Virus record (IMG/VR): IMGVR_UViG_3300042397_000975
Location: 1 to 46,781 of that record
Direction: 5' to 3' (one strand)
Source of the DNA: a virus
DNA length: 46,781 nucleotides
Shown: positions 1-9,000 of the stretch, piece by piece
Numbering within the stretch: position 1 is the stretch's first letter
Layout: each line of letters starts with the position of its first letter
Made by a program: the position numbers and the translations under genes
The notes under the pieces: generated by a model
Databases searched by the model: none
Told to the model about the DNA's origin: nothing
The model's input: only the letters and a program-made list of their open reading frames with translations

Positions 1-126
1 GTCTGTATAAAGGTTTGCAGCAGCTAAAGTAGAAGCGTCTTTAGAATCCACATTGGCGATAGTCTCATACGCCGACAGATCCACTGAAGGGATTTCCGCA
101 ATGGCATTGTCTGTATAGAGATTTGC
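1..126. repeat. Left copy of 126-bp end redundancy
   Basis: Bases 1-126 are identical to 46646-46771. Both copies lie in the same reading frame of one tail-fibre gene, so joining them gives one continuous gene. This is best read as the overlap of a circular (or circularly permuted) assembly, not a true direct terminal repeat, because a packaging end inside a repetitive fibre gene would be unusual. Confidence 0.9.
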
Positions 127-633
127 TGCAGCTAAAGTAGCGTCATCACCTGCAATTCTCGCATTTTGTTCAACAACAACTTGAGCATCTGCATAAGCTT
201 GAGCCGAAGCTAAAGTAGCGTCATCGCCCGCAATTCTCGCATTCTGTTCAACGATAACTTGAGCATCAGTATATGACTGACTAGATGCAAGTGTAGCGTC
301 ATCACCTGCAATTCTTGCATTCTGCTCAGAAAGAACTTGAGCATCAGTATAGTCTTTAGCTTCTTGAAGATTATCAGTGTCGGCTTGTTCAAGAGCAGAC
401 ACCTCCGACTCTAATTGAGCAAGTCGAATAAGCTGATTAGGCTCAGTGGCATCAACTCCCGGCATCAAAGGGATTACTGGAAATTCCACCACGTCATCTG
501 CATTTACTTTAAGAATATTTACAAATCCGTTACCGGCAAAATTTTCCGCTTTTAAAAACTCATTGTTATCTAAAGCGATCTGATCGGCGCCGATGGCATT
601 GTTCTCAATATTCTTTCGTTTGTACTGTGCCAT
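1..633 (-). CDS. Tail fibre protein, N-terminal part (gene split by window ends)
   Basis: The frame is open from an ATG at 633 to the left edge and has no stop, so it runs off the window. It starts MAQYKRKNIENN and has an SD (GAGG) about 7 bases upstream. After the N-terminal 60-70 residues come three 26-residue repeats of the form TDAQVxxEQNARIAGDDATLA, then modules of the type NLYTDNAIAEIPSVDLSAYE. Through the circular join it continues in frame into 46645-45857, giving 473 residues in total. Repeats of this kind form the elongated trimeric shafts of phage fibres. The role as a fibre is inferred from composition, repeats and its neighbours; the receptor is unknown. It lies just upstream (in transcription order) of the 788-residue fibre gene and downstream of the beta-helix spike gene. 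Confidence 0.85.
   Translation of the reverse strand, partial: MAQYKRKNIENNAIGADQIALDNNEFLKAENFAGNGFVNILKVNADDVVEFPVIPLMPGVDATEPNQLIRLAQLESEVSALEQADTDNLQEAKDYTDAQVLSEQNARIAGDDATLASSQSYTDAQVIVEQNARIAGDDATLASAQAYADAQVVVEQNARIAGDDATLAAANLYTDNAIAEIPSVDLSAYETIANVDSKDASTLAAANLYTD
137..370 (-). repeat. Three tandem 78-bp repeats in tail-fibre gene
   Basis: Units begin at 137, 215 and 293, each opening with GTAGCGTCATC on the plus strand. The period is exactly 78 bp, or 26 codons, so the repeats keep the frame. The third copy decays at its end. In-frame repeats allow the fibre shaft to grow or shrink by recombination. Confidence 0.85.
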
Positions 634-645
634 TTAAGACCTCAA

Positions 646-2412
646 TTATTTTAAAGTAATATCATAGTTCGAGACATCTTCAATCTCTGATCTTTGTACG
701 GCCAGGAGAGTTCTATCTGAAGTTGACAAAATAACTTTATCTAGCTCATAGATCTCGCCAGACAATCCTTGTCTCACCTTCATTAACTTAGATGTTAGCT
801 GATTTTTAATCCCAACATAAAGTCTTTTTGAAGAAGTAGTGTGCTTAAAGATATAGCCTACAAGATACCAGTTAGCTTCACTTGAAAATGTAGGATCCCC
901 TGATACGCTTGGAATAGCTTTAAGCATTGCAGCATCATAGCTTAATTGAATCGGATCGCCTGCATTTTCTTGAAGAAGTTCTACAAGTGCGGCAAGTTCA
1001 TTTGTATTTGATCCAATAGTTTGTAAGCCAACACCATAAGTTCCTGAAGCATTAACCTGTTCGATAGTTATCTCAGACCAATGAAGTGCACCATCAACTC
1101 CAGTAGGCGCATTGGTTGCACTTGAGGTATGTTCAAGAATACAAACCCAATACTTCGAAGAGTTAAAAATCATTGTTCCTGCAGTAATTAAAAATCCTAC
1201 AGCATGATTAGGGAGAACATAAAATCCAGAATTTGGAGAGCCTAAATTTAGATTTCCACTAATCGAACTATTGATACCTCTTACGCGTAAACAATAACTA
1301 AACTCTCCGAATTCTCCATTGAAAGTGTTGCTCGTAATAGTGGATCCGGGGACATCACAAGTCACCGCTTGATTGTAAGAAATGCCTCCACCAGTAACAC
1401 CATTAATGATGTTATTTGTGAAAGTTACAGGTGAAGTGTTGTTAGGTTGAAACACAACTAGCTGTCTAGCTACGTTAGGAATATTGAATTGAATGTTTGT
1501 AAGAGTTACAGTCTGAGTTGATCCAACACCAGAAAGCAAAGCCTTATTTAGAGTCAAAACATTTCCAGAGATAGCAGAAACAGTTGTTCCTGATTGAGTA
1601 AATCCTGCAACAGTTAAGATTGGTGACCCAACTTTAACATCAACAAGATAATCGGATGATGGTAGTTCAACAGTGGTTGACGAAAGAATGTTACAAGAAA
1701 GTGCTAGTGAACTAAAGGCGTGAACTTGAGCAGGTTGTTCACCAACAAAAGTCTTTCCATTAATTACGCATCCTGTGACAGTTCCACCGCCAGGCCCAGT
1801 GTTGTCCGCTACAATTGCAAACTCTCCACGAGCTTCGATTTCACAATTCTCAATTAAGTAGTTTTGTGCAGCAACAGCACCAAGACCAGACGTTCTAAAA
1901 TAGATCGCTCCGTTGTCACTTGCTGCTCTCGTTTCTAATGCTTGAATGGCGGAAAGTTTAACATTCTTAAGAGTGTTACCATTCCCTCTCCATCTTATAG
2001 CAGAATCAATAAAGCCCATCGTGACAGATACGTTTGTTTTAGCTGCTGTTGTGTTAGCTGAAATTGTGAATGATGTTGCACCAACTGAAACAATTCTTGT
2101 GTTAGTCGCAATACCTGAAGCAGAAACAATGTGCCCTGCCTTGAGTCCGCTAGTGTCTGCTACATTTATCGTTGTAGATCCTAATGCCCAAGTACATCCA
2201 GCTTTTACAAAATTTGCTTGTTGCTGACCGATAATAAAAGTTTGATCCTTACCTGCACCTTGAATTGTAATCCCGTCTTTGTAGAGATCGATATTCTCCT
2301 CAAAAGCTGCTGCTTCGACTAGGATAGTATCTCCACTAGAGGCAAGAGGGATTGCACCTTGAATTGTAGTACTATTTCCAGATCCATCTTTTTTAACATA
2401 AATAGTTGCCAT
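646..2412 (-). CDS. Tail spike-like protein with right-handed beta-helix
   Basis: This 588-residue protein opens with MATIYVKKDGSGNSTTIQGA and shortly after has a GDTILVEAAAF segment and a GITIQGAGKDQT turn. That pattern is typical of pectate-lyase-like parallel beta-helix proteins, in which short strands alternate with Asn/Gly turns. Similar turns (NCEIEAR, NIINGVTGGGISYN, SNTFNG) continue to about residue 390, followed by a more globular C-terminus. Beta-helix spikes bind or cleave surface polysaccharide in many podoviruses. No catalytic residues can be assigned by eye, so enzymatic activity is unproven. The start has an SD (GAGG) 7 bases upstream. It lies directly between two fibre genes and is probably co-transcribed with them. 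Confidence 0.75.
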   Translation of the reverse strand: MATIYVKKDGSGNSTTIQGAIPLASSGDTILVEAAAFEENIDLYKDGITIQGAGKDQTFIIGQQQANFVKAGCTWALGSTTINVADTSGLKAGHIVSASGIATNTRIVSVGATSFTISANTTAAKTNVSVTMGFIDSAIRWRGNGNTLKNVKLSAIQALETRAASDNGAIYFRTSGLGAVAAQNYLIENCEIEARGEFAIVADNTGPGGGTVTGCVINGKTFVGEQPAQVHAFSSLALSCNILSSTTVELPSSDYLVDVKVGSPILTVAGFTQSGTTVSAISGNVLTLNKALLSGVGSTQTVTLTNIQFNIPNVARQLVVFQPNNTSPVTFTNNIINGVTGGGISYNQAVTCDVPGSTITSNTFNGEFGEFSYCLRVRGINSSISGNLNLGSPNSGFYVLPNHAVGFLITAGTMIFNSSKYWVCILEHTSSATNAPTGVDGALHWSEITIEQVNASGTYGVGLQTIGSNTNELAALVELLQENAGDPIQLSYDAAMLKAIPSVSGDPTFSSEANWYLVGYIFKHTTSSKRLYVGIKNQLTSKLMKVRQGLSGEIYELDKVILSTSDRTLLAVQRSEIEDVSNYDITLK

Positions 2413-2414
2413 AA

Positions 2415-4517
2415 TTATACCTCGTAGCTATATGAAATATATGCTGTTTCACCGATGGCAACTTCTTCAATTCCACCGATTGCAAAAGTGTTAATCCAAG
2501 TAATCACTGTTTTTCCGGCCACTACCGATAAGCTAAAGTCTCTTATATTGTGTGCCTTCATAGCGTCGACGTGGACATCTAAAGTCGCAGCCACCGCTAA
2601 GTGATCAAGCGTAATAGATATTTGTTCTGCCGAACTTGCTATAGGAACCTGCATTGCGTGAGCAACAAAATGCCCTTCAGCCTCAAGTGCTTGAACTCTA
2701 GTATCAATTGAAGATACAGAAGATTCTAATGCGGCAACAGAAGCGTTAAGCGCATCGATGTCCTCTGAGTTTCCACCAGAGAAAGCTTCAAGATCGTCAA
2801 CTTCACTTTGAATGCTGTCAGCATATGCCTCGAGATCAGTAATGTCCGATCCTAAGTTTACGATGTCGGACTGCGCTTGAGTCATGTCGCTTTGTAGCGA
2901 AGTGATATTTGATTCTGCAGTATCTAGTCGTCCATCAAGTGCAACATCTGCAGCACTAAGATCAACAAGTTTTTGCTCAATGCTCTTAACTTCAGATACC
3001 ATTAGAATATCAGAAGCATTAAGAACTACTACACCTGTTTTAGTATTTACTGAGTTTACTTCACTTGCACTAATTTCAATGTATTGAGAGCCAGACCACC
3101 GATAGCATTTGCTGTTATCAAGTGCTACGTAGATCTTGGCTGTTTCACCAATTGCCGGAAATCCTGCAAGGTTAGCAAATTCAAGAACATCATCGACGTA
3201 TGATGGTAGGTATTGTGCATCAATAAGAGAGGATCCGTTAAGAGGTACAAGACCTCCGGCCTGGCCAACTGAGTTTTCAATAGCAGCTACATCTGACTGA
3301 AGAGTAGATATACTAGATTGAGCAGCATCCATCTCACTTTCAAGTGTTGTAACTTTAGGCTCAACTGCATCAAGTCTTCCGTCGATAGATATTAAATCTG
3401 ACTGAGCAGCATCCATCTCGCTTTCAAGTGTTGTAACTTTAGGCTCAACGATGTCTAGTCTTCCATCAAGAAGTCCATCTGCTGAAGATCTATCAAGAAT
3501 CTCTTGAGCTAAAGAAGCCTCAACAGCATCGATGTCTGATCCAATAGCAGTATCAGCAGCTTGACGATCTAAAACTTCTTGATCAAGATCAGCTTGTGTA
3601 TTGTAGGCGTAAGCTTCAAGATCATCGAGATCCCCTCTTACGTCACCTTCAAGACCCTCTAAGTCATCAATTTGATCTTGGAGATTTTGATCTCCTAAAA
3701 TTCTAGCCGATTGTTCTGACGAGATAGCCGCTTCGACGGCATCAATTTCTAAGCCTTGAGCAGTGTGAAGTGAGTCAGCGTATCCTTGAGCGTCAGCTAA
3801 AGTTTGAGCATCTTCTAGTTCACGACTAGCAGCTTCTTGCGAAAGTGCTAATTCAACAGCGTCGATCTCTAACCCGATAGCAGTATCAGCAGCTTGACGA
3901 TTAATAACTTCTTGAGCAATTGAAGATTCAACAGCATCGATGTCTAAACCGATGGCAGTATCCGCGGCCTGGCGATCAAGGATCTCTTGAGCAACCGAAG
4001 CTTGAACAGCGTCAATCTCTAAACCAATGGCAGTATCTGCATCTTGGCGATCATCAATTTCTTGAGATACGGCATTTTGACGATCAAGAATTTCTTGAGC
4101 AAGTGCAGTTTGAATGTCTTGAACATCAACAGCAAAGTCCGATTCAACTCTCACAATCTCAGAACTTAAAGTATTGTCAGAAGCTTGTCGATCTAAGATC
4201 TCCTGAGCAATCGATGATTCTACCGCATCGATGTTTAAACCGATTGCAGTATCTGCTGATTGTCTATCGAGAATTTCTTGGTCTAAATTATTAGATACAG
4301 TGCTTAAAGCATTTTGTAGTGCAGCTACTTCGTCTGTACGATCTTGAATTTCTTGAGCAAGTTCACCACTGATAGATACTACTTGACCTTCGAGTGTTGT
4401 AACTCTATCGCCAATAGCATCAAGCTCAGGGATTTCACCTAATTGTAATTCTGCAATCTCTTCTTCAAGACGAGCAATGTCGTCCTGCCATGCGAGTCTA
4501 TTGTCCTGAAGTGCCAT
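2415..4517 (-). CDS. Repetitive coiled-coil tail fibre protein
   Basis: This is a 700-residue protein, mostly helical shaft. From about residue 85 to 330 it carries 25-residue repeats of the form AQEILDRQAADTAIGLDIDAVE. Around residues 430-520 there is a globular module (GLVPLNGSSLIDAQYLPSYV ... CYRWSGSQYIEIS ... VNTKTGVVVLNASDI). This module resembles one that recurs in phage tail fibres and often precedes another coiled coil. The last 70 residues look beta-rich and may be the tip. The shaft is acidic and Gln/Ala/Asp-rich. The SD (AGGGG) lies 6-7 bases before the ATG. The stop is only two bases from the start of the spike gene. Probably a fibre or fibre-connecting protein; the receptor is unknown. 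Confidence 0.8.
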   Translation of the reverse strand: MALQDNRLAWQDDIARLEEEIAELQLGEIPELDAIGDRVTTLEGQVVSISGELAQEIQDRTDEVAALQNALSTVSNNLDQEILDRQSADTAIGLNIDAVESSIAQEILDRQASDNTLSSEIVRVESDFAVDVQDIQTALAQEILDRQNAVSQEIDDRQDADTAIGLEIDAVQASVAQEILDRQAADTAIGLDIDAVESSIAQEVINRQAADTAIGLEIDAVELALSQEAASRELEDAQTLADAQGYADSLHTAQGLEIDAVEAAISSEQSARILGDQNLQDQIDDLEGLEGDVRGDLDDLEAYAYNTQADLDQEVLDRQAADTAIGSDIDAVEASLAQEILDRSSADGLLDGRLDIVEPKVTTLESEMDAAQSDLISIDGRLDAVEPKVTTLESEMDAAQSSISTLQSDVAAIENSVGQAGGLVPLNGSSLIDAQYLPSYVDDVLEFANLAGFPAIGETAKIYVALDNSKCYRWSGSQYIEISASEVNSVNTKTGVVVLNASDILMVSEVKSIEQKLVDLSAADVALDGRLDTAESNITSLQSDMTQAQSDIVNLGSDITDLEAYADSIQSEVDDLEAFSGGNSEDIDALNASVAALESSVSSIDTRVQALEAEGHFVAHAMQVPIASSAEQISITLDHLAVAATLDVHVDAMKAHNIRDFSLSVVAGKTVITWINTFAIGGIEEVAIGETAYISYSYEV
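3881..4105 (-). repeat. 75-bp tandem repeats in fibre shaft
   Basis: The phrase CAGTAT(C)(T/A)GC recurs at 3881, 3956 and 4031, a period of exactly 75 bp or 25 codons. Further diverged copies extend on both sides, for example near 3546 and 4246. The repeats encode the AQEILDRQAADTAIGL shaft unit. Confidence 0.8.
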
Positions 4518-4518
4518 G

Positions 4519-4881
4519 CTATGCCCCTCCGGTCTTAAGAATTACATAGCTACTTAGCGCTGCGCTTCCTGATACCCTCACAAATCTAATACGAAAAGAG
4601 ACTACAGGAACATTGGCATCAAGGATCATTTGTGATTGATCTGCAGTAGTGACAGGTATTTCGTTTTTAACTACCCAATTCTGTACGCCATCTGAATCAA
4701 CAGGATCGCAAGAATATTCAAGAAATAAAGTTCCTGTTACTGGTTGATCCCAGAACATGTGAACACCTAAATGTAGATTAGAACCAAACTGATATGACTT
4801 CGAAATGAAGCTAGACCCCATAGAAACGATTGGATCATTGTCTTCGTCGTGTAGTCCTTTGATTACTATTGTTTGACTCAT
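4519..4881 (-). CDS. Small tail-associated protein of unknown function
   Basis: This 120-residue protein has no cysteine pairs useful for classification other than a single Cys, no signal peptide and no membrane segment. Its composition suggests a single beta-sandwich domain: alternating hydrophobic strands (TIVIKGL, QFGSNLHLGVHMFW, GTLFLEYSC, VVSFRIRFVRV). It has a good SD (AGGAG, 6 bases before the ATG). It sits between the T7-type adaptor fibre and the coiled-coil fibre, so a role as a fibre connector or cap is likely but inferred only from position. I do not recognise the family. Confidence 0.7.
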   Translation of the reverse strand: MSQTIVIKGLHDEDNDPIVSMGSSFISKSYQFGSNLHLGVHMFWDQPVTGTLFLEYSCDPVDSDGVQNWVVKNEIPVTTADQSQMILDANVPVVSFRIRFVRVSGSAALSSYVILKTGGA

Positions 4882-4890
4882 GGAGCTCTC

Positions 4891-5991
4891 CTAAATTATG
4901 AACCAATCTACACCATCAGAAATGAGTGTAACCGATTCCTTCGCCGATGTTAAACTTTTATTAGATGCAACATCATCAATTTTTTCAGAACCGCTTCTTA
5001 CTAAAGTGACTAAATTGCTTCCTAGTTTCTTTATGTCTATGATTTTATTTGCGTCTGGTGGCGGTAATGTGACGGATAAATTATTAAGCTCAATAACTAA
5101 AGTCCATCCAACTTCAAGACCGCCGAAGCCTCCGTCGCTAATCCAAGCAAAAGGGCCACCTTGCAAATAAATATCAGTATCTAAAACATTATAATGGAGT
5201 GGAGACTCGAGGACAGTAACCACCGATAACGGCGATATAACCTTAACCTCAAGATCTGCAGAATTTACAAAAGCGAATGATATTGGGAATGCGCCCGTAA
5301 GCCCATCGCCAGGAATGCTTTGTGAACTATTTGATACCACATAAACTTTACCAAACTCGGCAGTAAAGTTTGCACTCTTAAGTTCTACATCAAATGATAC
5401 TGCCGGAGCACTCTCTAATGCTGCTATGCGAGATTCATGATCTAAACTTGTCACACCTAAAGCACTTGCCTGTGTTTCAAGGGCATCAATCTCTTGTTGC
5501 TGATCTACGTTTTCATCGACTAAATTCGATATGCTTTCCTCGAAAGTATCGACTTTATCCGATAGCACTTGAAACTCTGACGCAATTTCAGTAACTAACC
5601 CTCGAAGGGCAAGTACGTTCATTGTCAATCTATCAGCTACTTTTTCTAAGACCTCTGGCGCAAAGCGTCCAAGATCTCTTAGCTTGGCAGGTTGAAAGGC
5701 ATTAGTAGAAAACTTGATCTTTAAAGTATAGTCTTGCTTAAGACCATTAGGATTAGTCCACTCAAAGTCTGGGCTTACTTCTAAAATAAATGTTGCGTCA
5801 GTATTAGGAATTCCAATACTATCTAAAACATAGTGCGTATCTTTCACTAAAATGACAGATTCGCCCAATGGCGAAACTATTTCGGCTTCGATGTTTGCAT
5901 CTTCAAAAGTAGGAAAAGATACCGGAAAAATAATTTGTTCCGTACCATCGCCTACAAAACTTAGAATTACGGGCGTATTTAAAGGTATCAA
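4891..5991 (-). CDS. T7 gp17-type tail fibre (adaptor) protein
   Basis: This is a 366-residue protein. The first ~135 residues resemble the N-terminal attachment domain of T7 gp17-like fibres: a beta-rich stretch (VILSFVGDGTEQIIFPVSFP, then VILVKDTHYVL), followed by a helix equivalent containing LRDLGRFAPEVLEKVADRLTMNVLALRG. In T7 this domain docks the fibre to the tail nozzle. A coiled coil follows (about 135-200), then a beta domain. The last ~50 residues (KKLGSNLVTL ... SDGVDWFII) match the C-terminus of the split fibre at 45857. The start is TTG at 5991, chosen because AGGAG lies 6-7 bases upstream; no ATG fits as well. Probably the primary fibre on which the other fibres are mounted. Confidence 0.8.
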   Translation of the reverse strand: MIPLNTPVILSFVGDGTEQIIFPVSFPTFEDANIEAEIVSPLGESVILVKDTHYVLDSIGIPNTDATFILEVSPDFEWTNPNGLKQDYTLKIKFSTNAFQPAKLRDLGRFAPEVLEKVADRLTMNVLALRGLVTEIASEFQVLSDKVDTFEESISNLVDENVDQQQEIDALETQASALGVTSLDHESRIAALESAPAVSFDVELKSANFTAEFGKVYVVSNSSQSIPGDGLTGAFPISFAFVNSADLEVKVISPLSVVTVLESPLHYNVLDTDIYLQGGPFAWISDGGFGGLEVGWTLVIELNNLSVTLPPPDANKIIDIKKLGSNLVTLVRSGSEKIDDVASNKSLTSAKESVTLISDGVDWFII

Positions 5992-6064
5992 AAGCCACTC
6001 CTTAACTTTATTAATGATGCAGCCTTATAGGCATTTAAGTCAACATCAATTAGCTATTGCTAGT

Positions 6065-9000
6065 TTAATCTATTTCGTTCTGTAAATCTTCTAATTGATA
6101 GCGTCTTATTGCTCTTTCTTCCGCCATCTCCTCTTCTGTTTTGCCTAAGTTATAATACTGTAGTGCTCTGCCTGTCATAGTGAATACCCCCGATCCGGTT
6201 AGAAAGCTTGACATATCAAGTAGTGCTTTCTTCTCTCTGTCATTCAAACTGACGCCGCGATAAAGATTTTTAATGCCACTTCCTGCAGCCTCTCCTCGAC
6301 CTATGACGTTAGATACTGGGCCAGAACTAGCGGATCCATAAACGATATAGCTCTCTACGAATCTTCCAAGAACTGGAGCAGTCGTCGAGATTGTGGATCC
6401 TGTGATTTGCACTGCCATTCTTTTTTCTTTCTTAAACTCCTCATCCTCTTCCTCATCATCTGCACCAAAAATAGAATCAATTGCAGCTTGGAAGTAACCT
6501 TCAAAAAGTACAGGCCCGGCAACAAGAACAGTCAATGCGCCTGAAAGACCTTTAACTTTATTAAGATTATCTTTATTGTCTCTGATCTCTAGCCCAAGCT
6601 CATTTAAGTTAATTAAAGGAATACTTGTTGCAGTGAGAAATAGTTTCTTAAGATCTGTACCTGCTTGAAGATTGGAAAGTGCTGATGCCGCCATCGATCC
6701 CTGAGTTCTCATTACAACATCGTCTGCGACTGCTATGGCTTCCTGCTCAGATCTTCCTTCTTTTAACTGTCTAGTATATGCTGCACTCCAAGTGGCCAAG
6801 TCTACGCGTTGCTGAAAGTACTGAGCAAAGAAAGTAGCAAGTAGGTTAATTTTGTCATCTGTCCACGTAACCCAATCAAAATTAGTATTAAGAAGATCCA
6901 TCGATCTGTGCGCATCTTTAATAGACGTATCGTATCGCTCTTGCATAAATGGCGATTTACCAAGTACTTGAGATGCAACTGCTTTAGGCTTCAGGTACGA
7001 TTCGATGGATGCTGCCACTAGGTCACGCTTCTTTACCCGTCTTGTTGCTTGCAATAGCCCTAGATTCTGTCTAAGACCTGAAGCAATGTTAAGAGAATAG
7101 AGTACAGTGTTGACTCCCTTGCGTGCTACGCGCGCGTATCGATCCATTAGATCGTTTGAGTATTCTGTGTAAACCTGTCTTGTAGTTCTGTTAAACCATG
7201 GAAGAATTACGTTTCTGTATGCGCCCGGTGCTTTCTCTTCAACTGCATTTTTTGCCTGAGGAGTAAGCATAATATTTCTAAAATTAGAAAGTGCTTCGCG
7301 CATTTCAATAATATCAATTGCAGCATTTGTGTATGCTGTAAGAGTAGAAATATCTAGGTCAATTTTGTCCACCCCACCTGTACGCTCTTTGGTAAAGTTA
7401 GTTCTTTGAACAAACGTCGATGAAGGTACTCCGTTAGTATCTATAGGCATATAATCCGAATCACTCGTTGCTGATTTAAAATCTGCATTAACAGAGATCG
7501 GCGCGTATCCTCCCGTAAGTATAACATCCTTACCATCGACGTTTACTGTAATTGATCTAGCTTTAATCTTACCGATAGGTATGTTATCTGTTTTTCTCAT
7601 TGTACTTTCAAGCTCAGGATGGAGCTCTTCAAATACCTTCCAAATTTCATTAACAGCATTAATATGCCCGATGTTGACTTTACCTTCTTTGATCAATCGA
7701 TTCATGGCCTCTTGATATTTAGTTAAGTCCACATCACGAGTAGCTTCATTAGTATCGGGATCTAAAACATAGGAAATATCGATCTGGGCATTTCTTAGTA
7801 AAACTTCGACTGCACCAGAATTACTGCCCATAAGCGTCATGAACTTAATTAGCTCGCCATCGTTTTCAAAAGTAATTCCAAGCTCAGGCATTGCGATAGG
7901 CTTAGGTAAAATCCCTAAAGCTTTCTGTGCAAATTCTGGAAGTCTTTTTCCGATAGGATTAAAGACAGCCTCTAGGCCAGGATTGTTCTTATAGATAGGC
8001 TTTAAAACATCTTGGATTCTGATCTTAGTCTTTTTCTTTCTTACCGAAGACTTACTCTCAGATGTAGTGACGTCAGAAATAATTTTAAACATCTGGCTCT
8101 TATAGTAATCTTTTCTTCCGATAAGAGATTCCATGAGCCATCGAATGTTAAGTGTGTCTTTAAGTCTTCCTTCTTTAAGATCTAAAGTCCCTGCGTATTG
8201 AGATACTTCCGAAGCAACGGCGTCACCCATTTCGTTTCTATCTGCATCTTTTAGGTCTTTCTTAAGCCTGGCCGCCGCCGATGATGCTTTTAATATCCCG
8301 TTCATTAAGTTTCCAAACGATAGCGCTGCCGCTACGTTGTTCTTTATTCTTGGCCCACCATAGCTTAAGTCATTGTATCTGTTGATAAGATCGTTAATCA
8401 TCTTAACCATCGACGGGTCAATTGCACTCGCATCGCTAATAAAGTCTATAGCAATCGGAGAAATCTTTCCTGATTCAGACTCCATGATTATCCGCTTGCC
8501 TTGATTCAGTAGATCAAGATCATAGCGATTAGCTGCTGCTTTCTTACCTGCATACTTAACAATCTTTCTAAGATCTTTATCCATCTTAACAAAAACAGAA
8601 TAAACTTTTTCAGCAGTTTCAAATGCTTTGAAATTTACCATCTGCTGATATTTGTCCTCAAGTGCTGATACAATATCGTTTGATTTAAAGTTCTTAGCTG
8701 CCGACTTTCCTTTTCTATCTGAATCAATAAGAAATCTTTTTGGTGAAAACTTATAAGCTGCCGACTGCATAATCTTCGATGTTGCCAATCTTTCGATCTG
8801 CTCTTTAGAATCTTTACCTGTATATCTGGCAGGATTAATTAACTTTGATGCTACACCTTTTAGAGTAGGCAAATATTTCTCAGCCAGGATTTTCATCTCA
8901 AGCTGCATTAGTTTTTCTTTGCCCTTATTCTGTACGGCTTTCTCAGCTATTTTGTGAATTTCATCGTCTGTCTTAAGTAGTGGGATCTCGGCATCGATCT

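Noticed and set aside
1-126. True direct terminal repeat
   Set aside because: The copies lie within a fibre gene and join it in frame, so an assembly overlap of a circular map is simpler.
1946-2227. Plus-strand frames opposite fibre and structural genes (also 3920-4294, 9242-9550, 21288-21818)
   Set aside because: They are shadows of strongly coding minus-strand genes, lacking SDs and plausible protein composition.
5992-6064. Promoter before the adaptor fibre gene
   Set aside because: On the minus strand TTGACT and TATAAG are present but only 8 bases apart; no usable spacing.
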